Assembly: GCA_030762935.1 (NCBI GenBank)
Contig: CM060882.1
Coordinates: 18,357,001-18,421,000, forward strand
Reading direction: 5' to 3'
DNA: 64,000 nucleotides
Source: Hymenopus coronatus
Taxonomy: Eukaryota; Arthropoda; Insecta; Mantodea; Hymenopodidae
The notes below the pieces were generated by a model. It was given only the letters and a program-made list of their open reading frames with translations. It was not told where the DNA came from and searched no databases. A program made the position numbers and the translations under genes. Positions 23,411-35,139 of the stretch are shown piece after piece; the first letter of the stretch is position 1; every line of letters begins with the position of its first letter.

Positions 23411-23640
23411 CATAAGTCGGGTGTAGAACAGGTAGAGTCAGATCGAAAAATTCAATGCCCTAGACGGGATTTGAACCACGGATATTTTGACTTCTAGACG
23501 ATTGCTGTACCACTGAGCTAGCACTGCAACATTCCGTTATGGCATTAAATTTTTCAGCTGGCTCACATGTTTCCCGGTAAACCATAAGGTGATTTCAAAT
23601 TATTTTGAGGCGATATATAACGTCGTTTTTAAGTTTGCAT
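23411..23640 (-). mobile_element. SINE-A, most complete copy
   Basis: Minus strand, in order: a 5' segment with CTCAAAATAATTTGAAATCA; AGCTGAAAAATTTAATGCC; a tRNA-like core with A box TAGCTCAGTGGTACAGCA and B box GGTTCAAATCCC; GGGCATTGAATTTTTCGATC; then CTACCTGTTCTACACCCGAC and an A-tail. The blocks either side of the core are inverted repeats of each other. Because both boxes survive, transcription by RNA polymerase III is plausible for the ancestral form. Confidence 0.7.
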
Positions 23641-24311
23641 GATGAGATCTCATCGAACTAAGGTTTTTCTTGCCGAGCCCAGTAGTTGCACACTACCTCC
23701 AGTGACTTAAGGTATTTAAAAATGCTGCCTGGTTGCCAATTGTACCTATTTTGTACTCATGAATATTTAAAATAGTTTATGGAATAAAATAAAAAAATCC
23801 ATTTGCAGTGATTTTTCATAAAACTTCAGTCATACGAAGCTCATATAAAGCAGGATTGTTCAAAAAGTATTCGCCTATCTCTACAAGGGAATCTATATGG
23901 TTGGTAATGCTGCAGTACTTGCATAGAGTCTTTATTGCTATAATTACAGTCACGGTCCGTATAATCCGATAGAGTCAACGTTTGAAGTATGAGCCCTAGA
24001 GAATGTTAAGACCTCCAATATGGTTTTCCCTTCATCCTTTGCGTTTGAAGTCAAGCTTTTATCGCATGACAACAGCGGTACATAAGTACGCAAGTGAAAA
24101 AGATATGTTTGATCGTGTTCCATGAATTTTGCATGGCAAGAATCTTGAAAGAGCGCTATAAAAGAGTGATAAAAGTTTTATCACCTAGATCATTACGTGT
24201 GAGGAAACAAGAGTGGCACATTTGAAGTTTGAGATGCCGTTTTCTGACAAATGAAGCTCGTGTCAAAGAAAATTTATTCAATATCCCATGATGATTTTTG
24301 TAGACGGAGAA
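23641..24311. other. Unassigned; possible old DNA-transposon remnant
   Basis: No gene supported. CAGGATTGTTCAAAAAGTAT at 23851 resembles a Tc1/mariner-type terminus, but no partner repeat or transposase frame was found. Confidence 0.3.
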
Positions 24312-24480
24312 ATACGAAGGCCACCTAGAAAGTAACGAATGATTTCGCATAACTAAAAAATACCGAAAGCTACGAACAGAAAACTTTATTGCAAGTTCCT
24401 TGATGTATTTCTCAATGTAATCTCCATTGTGTCAGTCATTGTCACGTGATATCAGTTTTTCAATGCCAATTTTCTACTGC
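24312..24480 (+). mobile_element. Mariner-like MITE left-end fragment
   Basis: AGGCCACCTAGAAAGTAACG, then GCATAACTAAAAAATACCGA and AAACTTTATTGC, match the left terminus of the elements at 39718 and 57042. The remainder is lost. Confidence 0.6.
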
Positions 24481-24536
24481 CAAAGAACTTAACCAACAAT
24501 AAGAAATATCTCGACAACGGTCAACTCTACAAGAAA

Positions 24537-25391
24537 AATCTGATGCTTTACACTCATATGACCTTCTCTAGCTGCTCTGCACACTTCCTACAAAAGATTA
24601 TACTTCTTTCTACACAACACTAACAGAATGCTCTTATTACTTAGTTCTTATACGTAAAACGGAACTAAAGTGATATTCAAGTATTTTAAAAGCTACCGTT
24701 ATTCCATTGTTATTGCAAATCGGTTCTTTGCTTGGCCAGGAGTAGAACAAATGAAAAACGGACACTTCCTGTCTGAGAAAAATATAAGTACTTCACAATT
24801 GAAACCAATAACAAAGAATATCTCGGAAACGGTTACCTCCACAACAAAAACGTAAAGGACATCATTTGTGTGTTTTGACGTTATGTACATTTTTTGTGTA
24901 GCGAGATTTTGTCTATCTGTTACGGTTCAGCAGTTAACCAAAATCCGGCAAAATTCATCCAGAATAAAGAGGTCTTCAGAGGCTATTCCCAGAAAATTCG
25001 GGATATACATTTTATTTTGCATATAATTACATTTAATATACGGGATTTTAATCAAAATCGTTACAGCCTTTTTTAAGAAAATCAAAATTTTCGAAAATGT
25101 TTCCATGTAACGGGTAGTTTGTGGTGGAGGGATTTTTTTTGAAAATCCTGGTGTCGTATCCTTGGAAGATACAAAACTAAATACCAAGTTTGGTATTTAA
25201 CGGTCTTTTCGTTTTGGTGATATGTGTCCACCGACACACACGGACCTTTTTTTAAAAATGCTTTTTCGGACTCAGGGGACCCAAAACATATATTCCCGGT
25301 GAAATCTCGACATCAAATTTCTGGGTTCATTATAATTACGTAGCTTCTCTATCCCTGTGTACATTGTACACATGCGGCTAGAGAAAGTAAA
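24537..25391 (+). mobile_element. H1 full-length copy, second hairpin variant
   Basis: 5' end TCTGATGCTTTACACTCATA. 3' hairpin CTATCCCTGTGTACATTGTA with CACATGCGGCTAGAGAAAGT, again paired but different in sequence from the main family. Confidence 0.7.
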
Positions 25392-25812
25392 AATGTGTAT
25401 AACATAAATTATGTGTTATGACGAGATCTAAATGTTTTGTGTAGGAAATTTTGGTGTATCTCTTGTAGTTTAACCGTTATGCAAAATTCATCCAGAATAA
25501 AGTAGTCTTCAGAGGTTATTTACAGAAAATTCAAGATATACATTTTATTTGTCAGGTAAATATCTTTAATATACGATATTTTAATAAAAATCGTTTAGAA
25601 CCATTTTTAGAAAATCTAAATTTTCAAAAAATTATTCCATGCAACGGGTAGTTGGGGATGGGAGGATTTTTTTTTTTTTTGAAAATCTTCGTGTTGCATT
25701 CTTGGAAGATATTAAACATGAATACCAAGTTTGGTTTTTAATGTTATTTTCGATTTTGAGCTATACTGTCCATAGACACACACACACATACGCGCGGACG
25801 TTTTTCTAAAAA
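25392..25812 (+). mobile_element. H1 internal fragment
   Basis: H1 body from 'GTATAACATAAATTATGTG' to the CA tract and 'CGGACGTTTTTCTAAAAA', where the next H1 copy begins. Confidence 0.6.
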
Positions 25813-27495
25813 TCTGATGTATTCCAATCACAAAATTTTTAGCTGTTCCACAAACAAACTTTTATTAGAAACGATTATTATTTTAACTACATCATGCTAA
25901 CCGTTATAACCATTATCAGAAATTGTCTTTTTACTTGCTTCCTTGTAAGTAGAAGGGCAATAAAGGAATACACTAGGCTATAGTGATATTCAAGCCTTTT
26001 AGAAGCTTTTTGCTAAGTGAAACAACTCAGGTTCGGTCCCTTTTGCATGGTCCCATTTGAGAAAAGTTAATTTAAAATTAAAAACAACAACAATGAATAT
26101 CACAATAACGGTCAGCTCTACAAGAAAAAAGTATGCGTCAGAAATTATGGGTTCTAACGGGATCTACATTTTTTGTGCAGTAAGTTTTTTTCTATCTCTT
26201 ATGGTTTAACTGTTATGCAAAATTCTGCAAAACTCATCCAGAATAAAGAGGTCTTCAGACGCTATTTGCTATTCCAAAGTATAACTTTTATTTATCATAT
26301 AATTATCTTTACTATACGGTATTTTAATCAAAATCGCTATTATAGACATTTTTGAGAAAATCAACATGTTCTATGTAAAGAATAGTTGTGATGAGTAGAT
26401 TTTCTTGAAAATCTTCGTGTCACATCCTTGGAAGACACTAAACATAAAATAAAGTTTGGTATTTAACGGCCTTTTTGTTTTTGAGCTATGCTATCCACAC
26501 AAACATACACACTCACGGACCTTTTTACTTTCTCTACACGTACGATGTACATAGATATAGAGAAGGTATTGTAGGGTACCCAAAAATTCGATACCGAGAT
26601 TTCACCGGAAGTACCTGTTTTGTGTCCCTTGAATCCCAAAAAAGCATTTTCAGAAAAAAGGTATGTGTGTGTGGACAGCATAGATCAAAACCTAAAAGAC
26701 CGTTAAATACCAAACTTGGTATTTAACCTTGGTATCTTCCAAGGATGCGACACGAAGATTTTCAAGTACATCCCCCCGCCCCCAACAACCCTTTACATGG
26801 AACTTTTTTCGAATTTTTGTTTCTCAAAAGTGGCTCAAACAATTTTGTTTAAAATCGCAAATATTAAAGATATTTACCTCACAAATAAAATGTATATCTT
26901 GAATTTTCTGGAAAAAGCCTCTGAAGACTACTTTATTCTGGATGAATTTTATGGAATTTTGCATAACTGCTAAACCGTAAGAGATAGACAAACACTTAAA
27001 ACACAACAAATGTAGAGCACATTAAACCACATCATTTATGTCATATACATGTTTTTCGTGAAATTGATCGTTTTTGACATATTCCTTGTTTTTGGTTTCA
27101 GCTTTGAAAAACATACTTTTCTCATACAGGAATTTTTCAACTCCTATCCATACAAACAAAGGAACTTAAGTCACATAGCAACTAGCTTTTGATTATCAGT
27201 TTAGCCTATAGTGCTCCCTTTATTTCCCTTCTAGTAGCAAGTAATAAGACTATTTCTGCTAATTTTTCTCAGTTGGCATGAAGTAAACAGAAGGCATAAG
27301 CTTTTTAACAATAATTTATTGCAGAGATGTAGAGAAAGTGATGTGAATGGAACACATCAGATTTTTCTATAAATGTTTTTGGGCTCAGGGACCTTAAAAC
27401 ATATTGCCAGTGAAGTCTCGAAATTTTTAAAGAGAATACATTACCTTTACTAACTACTATGTACATTGTATGTACATATATGCTAGAGAAATTAA
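25813..27495 (+). mobile_element. H1 copy split by a second H1 copy
   Basis: 5' portion 25813-26524 and 3' portion 27364-27495, separated by an opposite-strand H1 copy at 26526-27362. Joining CGGACCTTTT (26518-26525) to TCTATAAATG (27366) restores the family sequence without duplicated bases apart from Ts. This is direct evidence of T|T insertion. Confidence 0.75.
26526..27362 (-). mobile_element. H1 full-length copy nested in H1
   Basis: Hairpin CTACACGTACGATGTACATA, short TG tract, 5' end GAATGGAACACATCAGAT. The inner partner of 25813-27495. Confidence 0.75.
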
Positions 27496-27525
27496 AAACC
27501 TACGTTCGTCTTATTGGGCTCTACT

Positions 27526-27730
27526 GTAACCAAAGGACCGCGCGGTGGTTGAATGGCTAGAGTCCCGTCTCTCACCTAAGCGACCCTGATTTCGATTTAA
27601 GGCTACCCCATGTGGGATTTGTTGTGGATAAAACGACACAGGGCCGGGTTTTCTCCAGGTTCTGAGGTATCCCCTGCCATCGTATTCCACCAATCAGAAG
27701 GTCCATAATATCTTAGAATAAATAATTCAA
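27526..27730 (+). mobile_element. SINE-E copy
   Basis: GTGGTTGAATGGCTAGAGTC and GGGTTTTCTCCAGGTTCTG match the SINE at 40440-40790 (GTGGCTGAATGGTTAGAC...). The head is tRNA-like with an A-box-like region. Confidence 0.55.
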
Positions 27731-27789
27731 GTTCTAGCTTTTATATCTATAAATATATCTGTCGTAATATATTAAAATCAATAAAATTA

Positions 27790-29436
27790 ACTGTCTCTAC
27801 ACGTACTATGTACAAAGTGTATGGAGAAGGTATTTGGAAAAAGGTCCGTATGTATGTTTGTATGTGTGTGCGTGTGTGTGTGCCTGTGGACAGCATAAAT
27901 CAAAGACGAAAGGTCCGTCAAATACCAAATTTGGTATTTAAGTTCAGTATCTTCTAAGGTTGCGACACGAAGCTTTTCCAAGAAAATATCCCACCCCTAA
28001 CAACCCTTTACATGGAAAAAATTTCGAAAATATTGATTTTCTCAAAAATGGTTCCAAAGAGTTTGATTAAAATATCGTATATTAAAGATATTTACCTGAC
28101 AAATAAAATGTATAGATTGAATTTTCTGGGGATAGCCTCTGAAGACTACTTTATTTTGGATGAACTTTGCCGAATTTTGCTCAACTGCTAAACCGTAAGA
28201 AATAGACAAAAACTTTCTCCACAAAAAATGAAGATCTTATCAAAACATACAATATATATGCTTTACGTTTTTGTCGTGGAGGTAATCGTTTCCGAGATAT
28301 TCTTTGATATTGGTTTCAATTATAAAATGCTTATACTTTTCTCAGACAAAAAGTATCCGTTTGTTTACTTTCTCTATACGTACTATGTACGTAGTGTATA
28401 GAGAAGGTATTGCACTCCACCAAAAAATTCAATACTGAGATTTCACCGGAAATATGTTTCAGGGCCCCCTGTATCCAAAAAATATATTTTCAGAAAAAGG
28501 TCCGTGTGTGTGTCCGTGTGTCTGTGAACACGATAACTCAAAAACGAGAAGTTTAATAAGTTTAATATCTTCCAGGGATGCGACACGAAGATTTTGAGAA
28601 AAATCCCCCCACCTCAAACTACCCTTTACATGGAACTTTTTTCGAAAACTTTGATTTTCTTAAAAATGGCTCTAACGATTTTTATTAAAATTTCGTATAT
28701 TAAAGATATTTATCTGAAAAATAAAATGTATATTTTGAATTTTTTGGGAATAGCCTCTGAAGACTACTTTATTCTGGGTCAATTTTACGGAATTTTACAT
28801 AACTGCTAAACCGTAAGAGACTGACAAAAACTTACCACACAACAAATGTAGAGCACTTTAAAACACACAATTTATGTAATATACATTTTTTCGTGGATTG
28901 ATTGTTTTTGACATATGCCTTGTTTTGGTTTCAGCTTTCAAAAACATACTTTTCACATACAGGAATTTAGCAATCCCTGTCCATACAAACAAAGGAACAT
29001 CAGTCACATAGCAACCAACTTTTGACTATCACTTTAACCTATGGTACTCCCTTATTTCGCTTCTACTTACAAGGGAGCAAGTAATAAGACTATTTCTATT
29101 AATAGTTACTCGAGTAGAATGAAGTAAATAGAAGCATAGGCTTTTTAACAATAATTTGTTGCAGAGATACACAGAAAGTCATGTGAATGGAACACATCAG
29201 ATTTTTTTTATTCTGCTCCTGGCCAAGCAAAGAAGCGTTTTGCAGTGACAATTGCATAATGATAGCTTTTAAAACATTTGACTATATTTAACATAGCGCA
29301 TTCCTTTAGTTCTTTTCTACTTATAAGAACATTCTGCATCTCGATTAGTATGGTGTAGAAAGAAGAATAATCCTCTGAAAGAAGTCAGTTTGAGAACAGC
29401 TAGAGAAAGTTATGTGAGTGTAACACATCAGATTTT
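27790..29436 (-). mobile_element. H1 copy split by a second H1 copy
   Basis: 3' portion 27790-28366, with a small internal deletion right after the hairpin (GGTATT joins TGGAAAAAGGTCC). 5' portion about 29204-29436, ending GTAACACATCAGATTTTT. The same-strand H1 copy at 28367-29203 sits in the T-run of 'TATCCGTTTG...TTTTATTCTG'. Confidence 0.7.
28367..29203 (-). mobile_element. H1 full-length copy nested in H1
   Basis: Hairpin CTATACGTACTATGTACGTA at 28373; 5' end GGAACACATCAGATTTTT. Confidence 0.75.
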
Positions 29437-30304
29437 TACTTTCTCTATACGCACTGTGTACATAGTGTATAGAGAAGCAATTGCACTCCACCAAAACAAA
29501 TCGATACCGAGATTTCACCGGAAATATATGTTTTAGAGTCCCCAATAACCAAAAAAAGCATTTTCACAAAAAGGTCCTTGTGTGTGTGTCCGTGTGTCCG
29601 TGTGTCTGTAAACACGATAACTCAAAAACGAAAAGTCGATAAAGTACCAAACTTGGTATTTAAGTTTAGTATCTTTCAGGGATGCGACACGAAGATTTTG
29701 AGAAAATCCCCCCACCCCCAACCACCCTTTACATGGAACTTTTTTCGAAGATTTTGATTTTCTCAAAAATAGCTCTAATGATTTTGATTAAAATGTTTTA
29801 GGTTAAAGATATTTACCTGACAAATAAAATGTATATCTTGAATTTTCTGGGAATAGCCTCTGAAGAGTAGTTTATTCTGGATGAATTTTACTGAATTTTG
29901 AATAACTGCTAAACCGTAAGAGATAGACAAAAACTTACCACAATGTAGAGCAGGTTAAAACACACAATTTATGTTATATACATTTTTTGTGGAGTTCGTC
30001 GTTTTTGACACATTCCTTATTTTTGGTTTCTGCTATGAAAAGCTTATACTGTTCTCAAACAGGAATTTGTCAACTCCTATCCATATAAACAAAGGAACTT
30101 CATTGACATAGCAACCAGCTTTTGACTATCACTTTAATCTATTTCAGTCCCTTATTTCGCTTCTACTTACAAGGAAGCAAGTAGTAAAACTATTTCTGCT
30201 ATTTTTTTCTGATTAGCATAAAGTAAATAGAGGTATAAGCTTTTTAAGAATAATTTGTTGCAGGGATATAGAGAAAGTCATGTGAATTGTACACATCAGA
30301 TTTT
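29437..30304 (-). mobile_element. H1 full-length copy
   Basis: Starts in the T-run that ends the previous copy, with hairpin CTATACGCACTGTGTACATA. 5' end TGTACACATCAGATTTTT. Confidence 0.75.
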
Positions 30305-30305
30305 T

Positions 30306-30402
30306 AACATATATTTCCAGTGAAATCTCGACATGAATTTTTGGGTGGAATACAATACGTTCTCTATACACCACGTACATGATAGCTAGAGAAAGTAAAA
30401 AC
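30306..30402 (+). mobile_element. H1 3' end fragment
   Basis: 'ACATATATTTCCAGTGAAAT' to the hairpin end TAGCTAGAGAAAGTAAAAA. The rest of this copy is not found on the other side of the 29437-30304 copy. Its downstream flank resembles that of the copy ending at 27495. Confidence 0.6.
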
Positions 30403-30828
30403 TTGCATTCATCTTAGTGGAGTCTGTTTTAACCAAAATATGGATATCGCTAGCTCACTGCTTCTATAGCTTTTGCACCATTTCACTGTAATAGACGCAT
30501 TTTGTAAAGCTGTTGCAAACATGAATGCAATCCATTAACACGCTTTTTCTGTTGCTATTTCCATTTTATTTCCAGGAATCTGCGCAAAATATAGATGCTA
30601 AAACCTTAATACCGCACATTTCATTCCCATTTCTATAATCTCAAACCCTTTGATCAATCTGGCACAAATATTGCGTGTTATTCTCAGTGGAAAACACAAA
30701 CCACAATAAAAGATAAAGCGCCATTTCTGTCTGTAATTTCGCCTATTCAATCTGTTATAAACCCTAACGATCTCTAAGCACTTTGTGTTAGTTTTACCAA
30801 ATACGAATGGTCAGACAATGTTGGCTTT
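30403..30828. other. Unassigned sequence
   Basis: No gene or repeat recognised apart from about 35 bp at its left edge shared with 27496-27531. Confidence 0.4.
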
Positions 30829-31568
30829 TTAGAAAAATCCCACATGTGTCCGTGAACACGATAACTCAAAAACGAAAAGTAGCTAAAATACCAAACTTGG
30901 TATTTAAGTTCAGTATCTTCCAGCGATGCGACACGAAGATTTTGAGAAAAATCCCCCCACCCCAAACTACCCTTTACGTGGAATTTTTTCGAAAATTTTG
31001 ATTTTCTTAAAAATGGCTCTAACGATTTTGATTAAAATATCGTGTATTAAATATATTTACCTGACAAATAAAATGTATATCTTGAATTTTCTGGGAATAT
31101 CTTCTAAAGACCTGTTTATACTGGATGAATTTTGCTTAGTTTGGCATAACTAATAAACCGTAAGAGATAGATAAAAACTTACTCTACAAAAATTGTAGGC
31201 CTTGTTAAAATACACAATTTAGGTCATATACATTTTTTTCGTGGAGCTTACCGTTTTCGAGGTATTCATTGTTATTAGTTTCAGTTGTGAAGTACTTATA
31301 CTTTTACTCATACTTTTCCCTTTTGTTCTGCTCCTGGCCAAGAAAAGAAGCGATTTGTAATGACAATCGCATAACGACAGCTTTTAAAACATTTAACTAT
31401 CGATTTGGTCTAGTGTATTCCCTTATTTGCTTCTTACTTATAAGGAACTAAGTAATAAGAACATTGTGCTGAATACCTCGATTAACAAGGTGCGGTAAGA
31501 AGAGTAATCTTATGTAAGAAGTTTGTAGAACGGCTAGAGGAAGTCATGTGTGTAACACATAAGATTTT
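30829..31568 (-). mobile_element. H1 copy with alternative 3' terminus
   Basis: Instead of the hairpin and the 'GGTCCGTG' block, this copy begins TTTTTAGAAAAATCCCACAT then GTGTCCGTGAACACG. The 5' end (GTAACACATAAGATTTTTT) is normal. An identical junction occurs in the next copy. Confidence 0.65.
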
Positions 31569-31584
31569 TTAGAGAAATCCCACA

Positions 31585-31662
<78 letters not shown>

Positions 31663-32302
31663 CACGGCAACTCAAAAATGAAATGTCCGTAAAATACCAA
31701 ACTTGGTATATAAGGTTAGTATCTTCCAAAGATGTGACACGAAGAGTTTGAAGTAAATCCCCCCAACCGCAAACTACCCTTTACATGGAAAAATTTTCGA
31801 AAATTATGATTTTCCCAAAAATGGCTCTAACGATTTTGATTAAAGTACCGTATATTAAAGATATTTACACGACAAATAAAACGTATATCTTGGGTTTTCT
31901 AGGAATAGACTATGAAGACTTCTTTATTCTAGATGAGTTTTGCTGAATTTTGCATAACTGGTAAACCATAAGAGATAGAAAAAAGCTACAACACACAAAA
32001 GTTAGATCTTGTTGAAACACACATTTATGTCATATAAAGTTATTTCGTGGGGTTGATCATTTTTGAGATATTCCTTGTTATTTGTTTCAGTTTTCACATA
32101 CGGGAATTTGTCAACCAGCTTTTAAAATATTTGGTTATTGTTTTAGCTATATGTATTCCATTATTTCCCTTCTATTTACAAGAAACCATTTCTGATAATG
32201 TTTATCTCGATTAGCATTACGTAGACAGCAAAATAAGCTTTTTAGCAATATTTTGTTACAGAGATGTAGAGAAAGTCATGTGAATGGAACACATCAGATG
32301 TT
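31569..32302 (-). mobile_element. H1 copy with alternative 3' terminus and long (TG)n
   Basis: Begins TTTTAGAGAAATCCCACATG like its neighbour, then (TG)n of about 75 bp (31587-31660), the longest microsatellite in the family here. Normal 5' end at GGAACACATCAGAT. Confidence 0.65.
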
Positions 32303-32428
32303 TTATTTAAGGTCGCAGAACTCCTAGGTCTTATAACGACACATTAAAAGTCTTACACGCTTATGTACATCCAGAATACAATGAAAAACTATAACATTAT
32401 AAGTAAATACATTGTGCACACAAGGAAA

Positions 32429-33133
32429 CATCTGATGTGCTCCCTTCACATGACTTTCCCTACATCTCTGCAACAACTTATTGTTAAAAAGCTTATGCTT
32501 CTATTTACTTCATGTTAATCGAGAAAAAACTAATCAAAAATAGTCTTATTACTTACTTCCTTGTAAATAGAAGTGAAATAAGGGAGTACCATAGGTTAAA
32601 GTGATAGTCAAAAGCTGGTTGCTCTGTGACTAAAATTTCTTTGTTTGTATGGACAGGAGTTCACAAATTCCTGTATGGGAAAAGTTAAGTTTTTAAAGCT
32701 TCCAAAATCAAGGAATATGTCAAAAACATCAACTCCACGAGAAAAATGTATATAACATAAATTGTGTGTTTTAACGTGCTCTATATTTTTTGTGTGGTAA
32801 GTTTTCGGATTAGCAGTTTTGCAAAATTCCTTAAAATTCATCCAGAATAAAGTAGTCTTCAGAGGTTATTCCCAGAAAATTCAAGATATACATTTTATTT
32901 GTCAGGTAAATATCTTTAATATACGGTATTTTAATCAAAAATCGTTAGAGCCATTTTTGAGAAAATCAAAATTTTCTAAAAAAGTTCCATGTAAAGGGTT
33001 TTAGGATAGGGAGATTGTTCTCAAAATCTTCGTGTCGCTTCTCTGGAAGATAACAAACTTAAATACCAAGTTTGGTATTTTATCGTCTTTTCGTTTTTGA
33101 ACTATCGTGTTCTTAGACACACGGGCACACGGA

Positions 33134-33175
<42 letters not shown>

Positions 33176-33290
33176 GACCTTTTTATGATTTTTTTTTATA
33201 CGCAAGACCCTAAAACATATATTTCCGGTGAAATTTCGGTATCGAATTTTTGGGTGGAATGCAATACCTTCTCTATACACTATGTACATC
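32429..33290 (+). mobile_element. H1 copy truncated within the hairpin
   Basis: 5' end ATCTGATGTGCTCCCTTCAC. The 3' end stops after the first hairpin arm (CTATACACTATGTACATCTA). (CA)n at 33141-33172. Confidence 0.7.
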
Positions 33291-33499
33291 TAATGCTTAT
33301 TGGTACAAGAAAACAGTCGATCAAGTAGAAGTAATATAGCAATGTTAAAATTATATTACATTAGAAAATAACAATTGAATGTGCATTAGGCATAACATGT
33401 TTGAATCGGTTATGTTTTTATTTTCTTTAAATCCCATTATTAGCAGAGGTAGTACTGTATACTACCCAACGATTCAGTTTGTATTGTAACGATATTTAC

Positions 33500-33855
33500 A
33501 TGTTCTAAGATTTTATATATCTCTAACGGTTTACCAGTTGTGAAAAAGACATCCAGAATGAAGATGACTTCAGAGGCCATTCCAAACAAATTCAAGATAT
33601 GCATTTTAATTGCCCTGTAAATATATTTAATATATAGTATATTAATTCAAATCGCTAGAGTTGTTTTTGAGAAAAACACAATTTTTCAAACAAAAAAAAT
33701 CCATTAAATCAAAATTAAAGGGTAGATTCTGGTGAGTGGAGTTTCCTGAAAATCTTCATGTATCTTTGGACGATACTAACCTTAAAACACTTAGATTGGT
33801 ATTTAACAAACTCTTCGTGTTTGAGTTATGATGCCCGCAGACACACACCGTTTTC
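33500..33855 (+). mobile_element. H1 internal fragment
   Basis: From 'ATATCTCTAACGGTTTACCA' to the short CA tract, then replaced by the next copy. 33291-33499 is unassigned. Confidence 0.55.
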
Positions 33856-34648
33856 TAATAATCTAATATTTACCATTTACATGACTTTTTCTACAAATTA
33901 TTGCTACAACAGATTATTCCTTTATCTACATCGTGGTTATTGAGATAAACATTAGCAGAAATGGTGTATTAGTTCCTTGTACATAGAAGGGAAATATGGC
34001 TAAAGTGATTGTCAAATCTTTTAAAAAAGCATGTCCTATGTGAAACAATTGAAATTCGATTCTCTTTACACAACCAGCAGGAAAACAAAACAGAGATGAA
34101 ACAAAAGTTGAGCTTCTGCTTGAGAAAAGTGTAACAGCTTAAAGTTGATACCAATAACAAGGAATATCTCGGAAATTGTTAAATCCACAAAACAAATGTA
34201 TAGGACATAGATTCTGTGTTTTAACGAGATGTAATTTTTGTTTAGCAAGATTTTGTGTACATCAGTTATGAAAAATTCATCCAGAATGAAGAGGTCTTCA
34301 GAGGCTGTTCTCAACAAATTCAAGGTATACATTTTGTCATGTAAATATATTTAATATACGATATTTTAATCAAAGCCGTTAGAGCTATTTTTGAGAGAGT
34401 CAAACATTTCAAAATATCTCCCATGTAAAGAGTAGTTTGAACCCAAAGGATATTCATGAAAATATTTGTGTGACGTTATTGGAAGCTACTAAACTTAAAT
34501 AATAAGTGTGGTTTTATACTAACTATTCGTTTTTAAGTTATGTTACCCACAGATACACGTGTGCACGTATTTCTAAAAATGCCTCTTAACTGATATTCCC
34601 GGTAAAATCTCGTATCGAATCTTTGGATGGAATACAATACCTTCTCTA
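33856..34648 (+). mobile_element. H1 copy cut in its hairpin by SINE-F
   Basis: A diverged body ending 'ATACAATACCTTCTCTA' at the start of the hairpin, where SINE-F begins. A hairpin-like remnant, CCTCTACCTAAATATACATA...CAGAGAAAGTAATT at 35717-35760, may be its displaced end beyond the SINE cluster. Confidence 0.55.
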
Positions 34649-34651
34649 CCT

Positions 34652-35125
34652 ATCAAGCCAGGTGGCTCATGCCTTTTGTCTGTAACTGGCATTCAGGAGG
34701 TCGTAGGATCGATTCCCGCGTCCGACCCTTCTGACCCATGGGTTTTGTCGGGGGTTTTCCAGGGTTACTAGGCGAATGTTAGGGAGGTTTCTTCATTCCC
34801 CTGAACTTCCTAACTCTTCATTTCATCTCAATTTCATCCAACCGATCTCTTTCAGGGTTGTGTCGACGATGACGCTCTCTGATGGTGGTGATTGCGTTCT
34901 GGAAAACAGCTCTCGGCGGCGGGATGGTAGACTCGGGGAGCTTGGTCAGACCTAGGTCGCGGGCTTCCCGCCTTGAGATGAAGAACTGCTTGGAGTATAT
35001 TAGACCCTCCACGGTGGCTCTTCCCTGTCGTTCGGTTTCGGCCGCTCTTTGAAGTTAATCTTATCTCGTGCTCCTAGGCCTGGCGTAGAATAAGCCACTG
35101 GCTGCAGTGGGGAATCCCTTCCGAC
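34652..35125 (+). mobile_element. SINE-F copy (long tRNA-SINE)
   Basis: Head with A-box-like GGTGGCTCATGCC and B-box-like GGATCGATTCCCG, followed by a ~400-bp GC-rich body. Homologous in head and early body to the minus-strand copy at 40900-41378 (GTAACTGGC, GGAGGTC, GGTTTTC, TTCATTTCAT). A minus-strand open frame here is incidental. Confidence 0.6.
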
Positions 35126-35139
35126 ACCACACACACACA

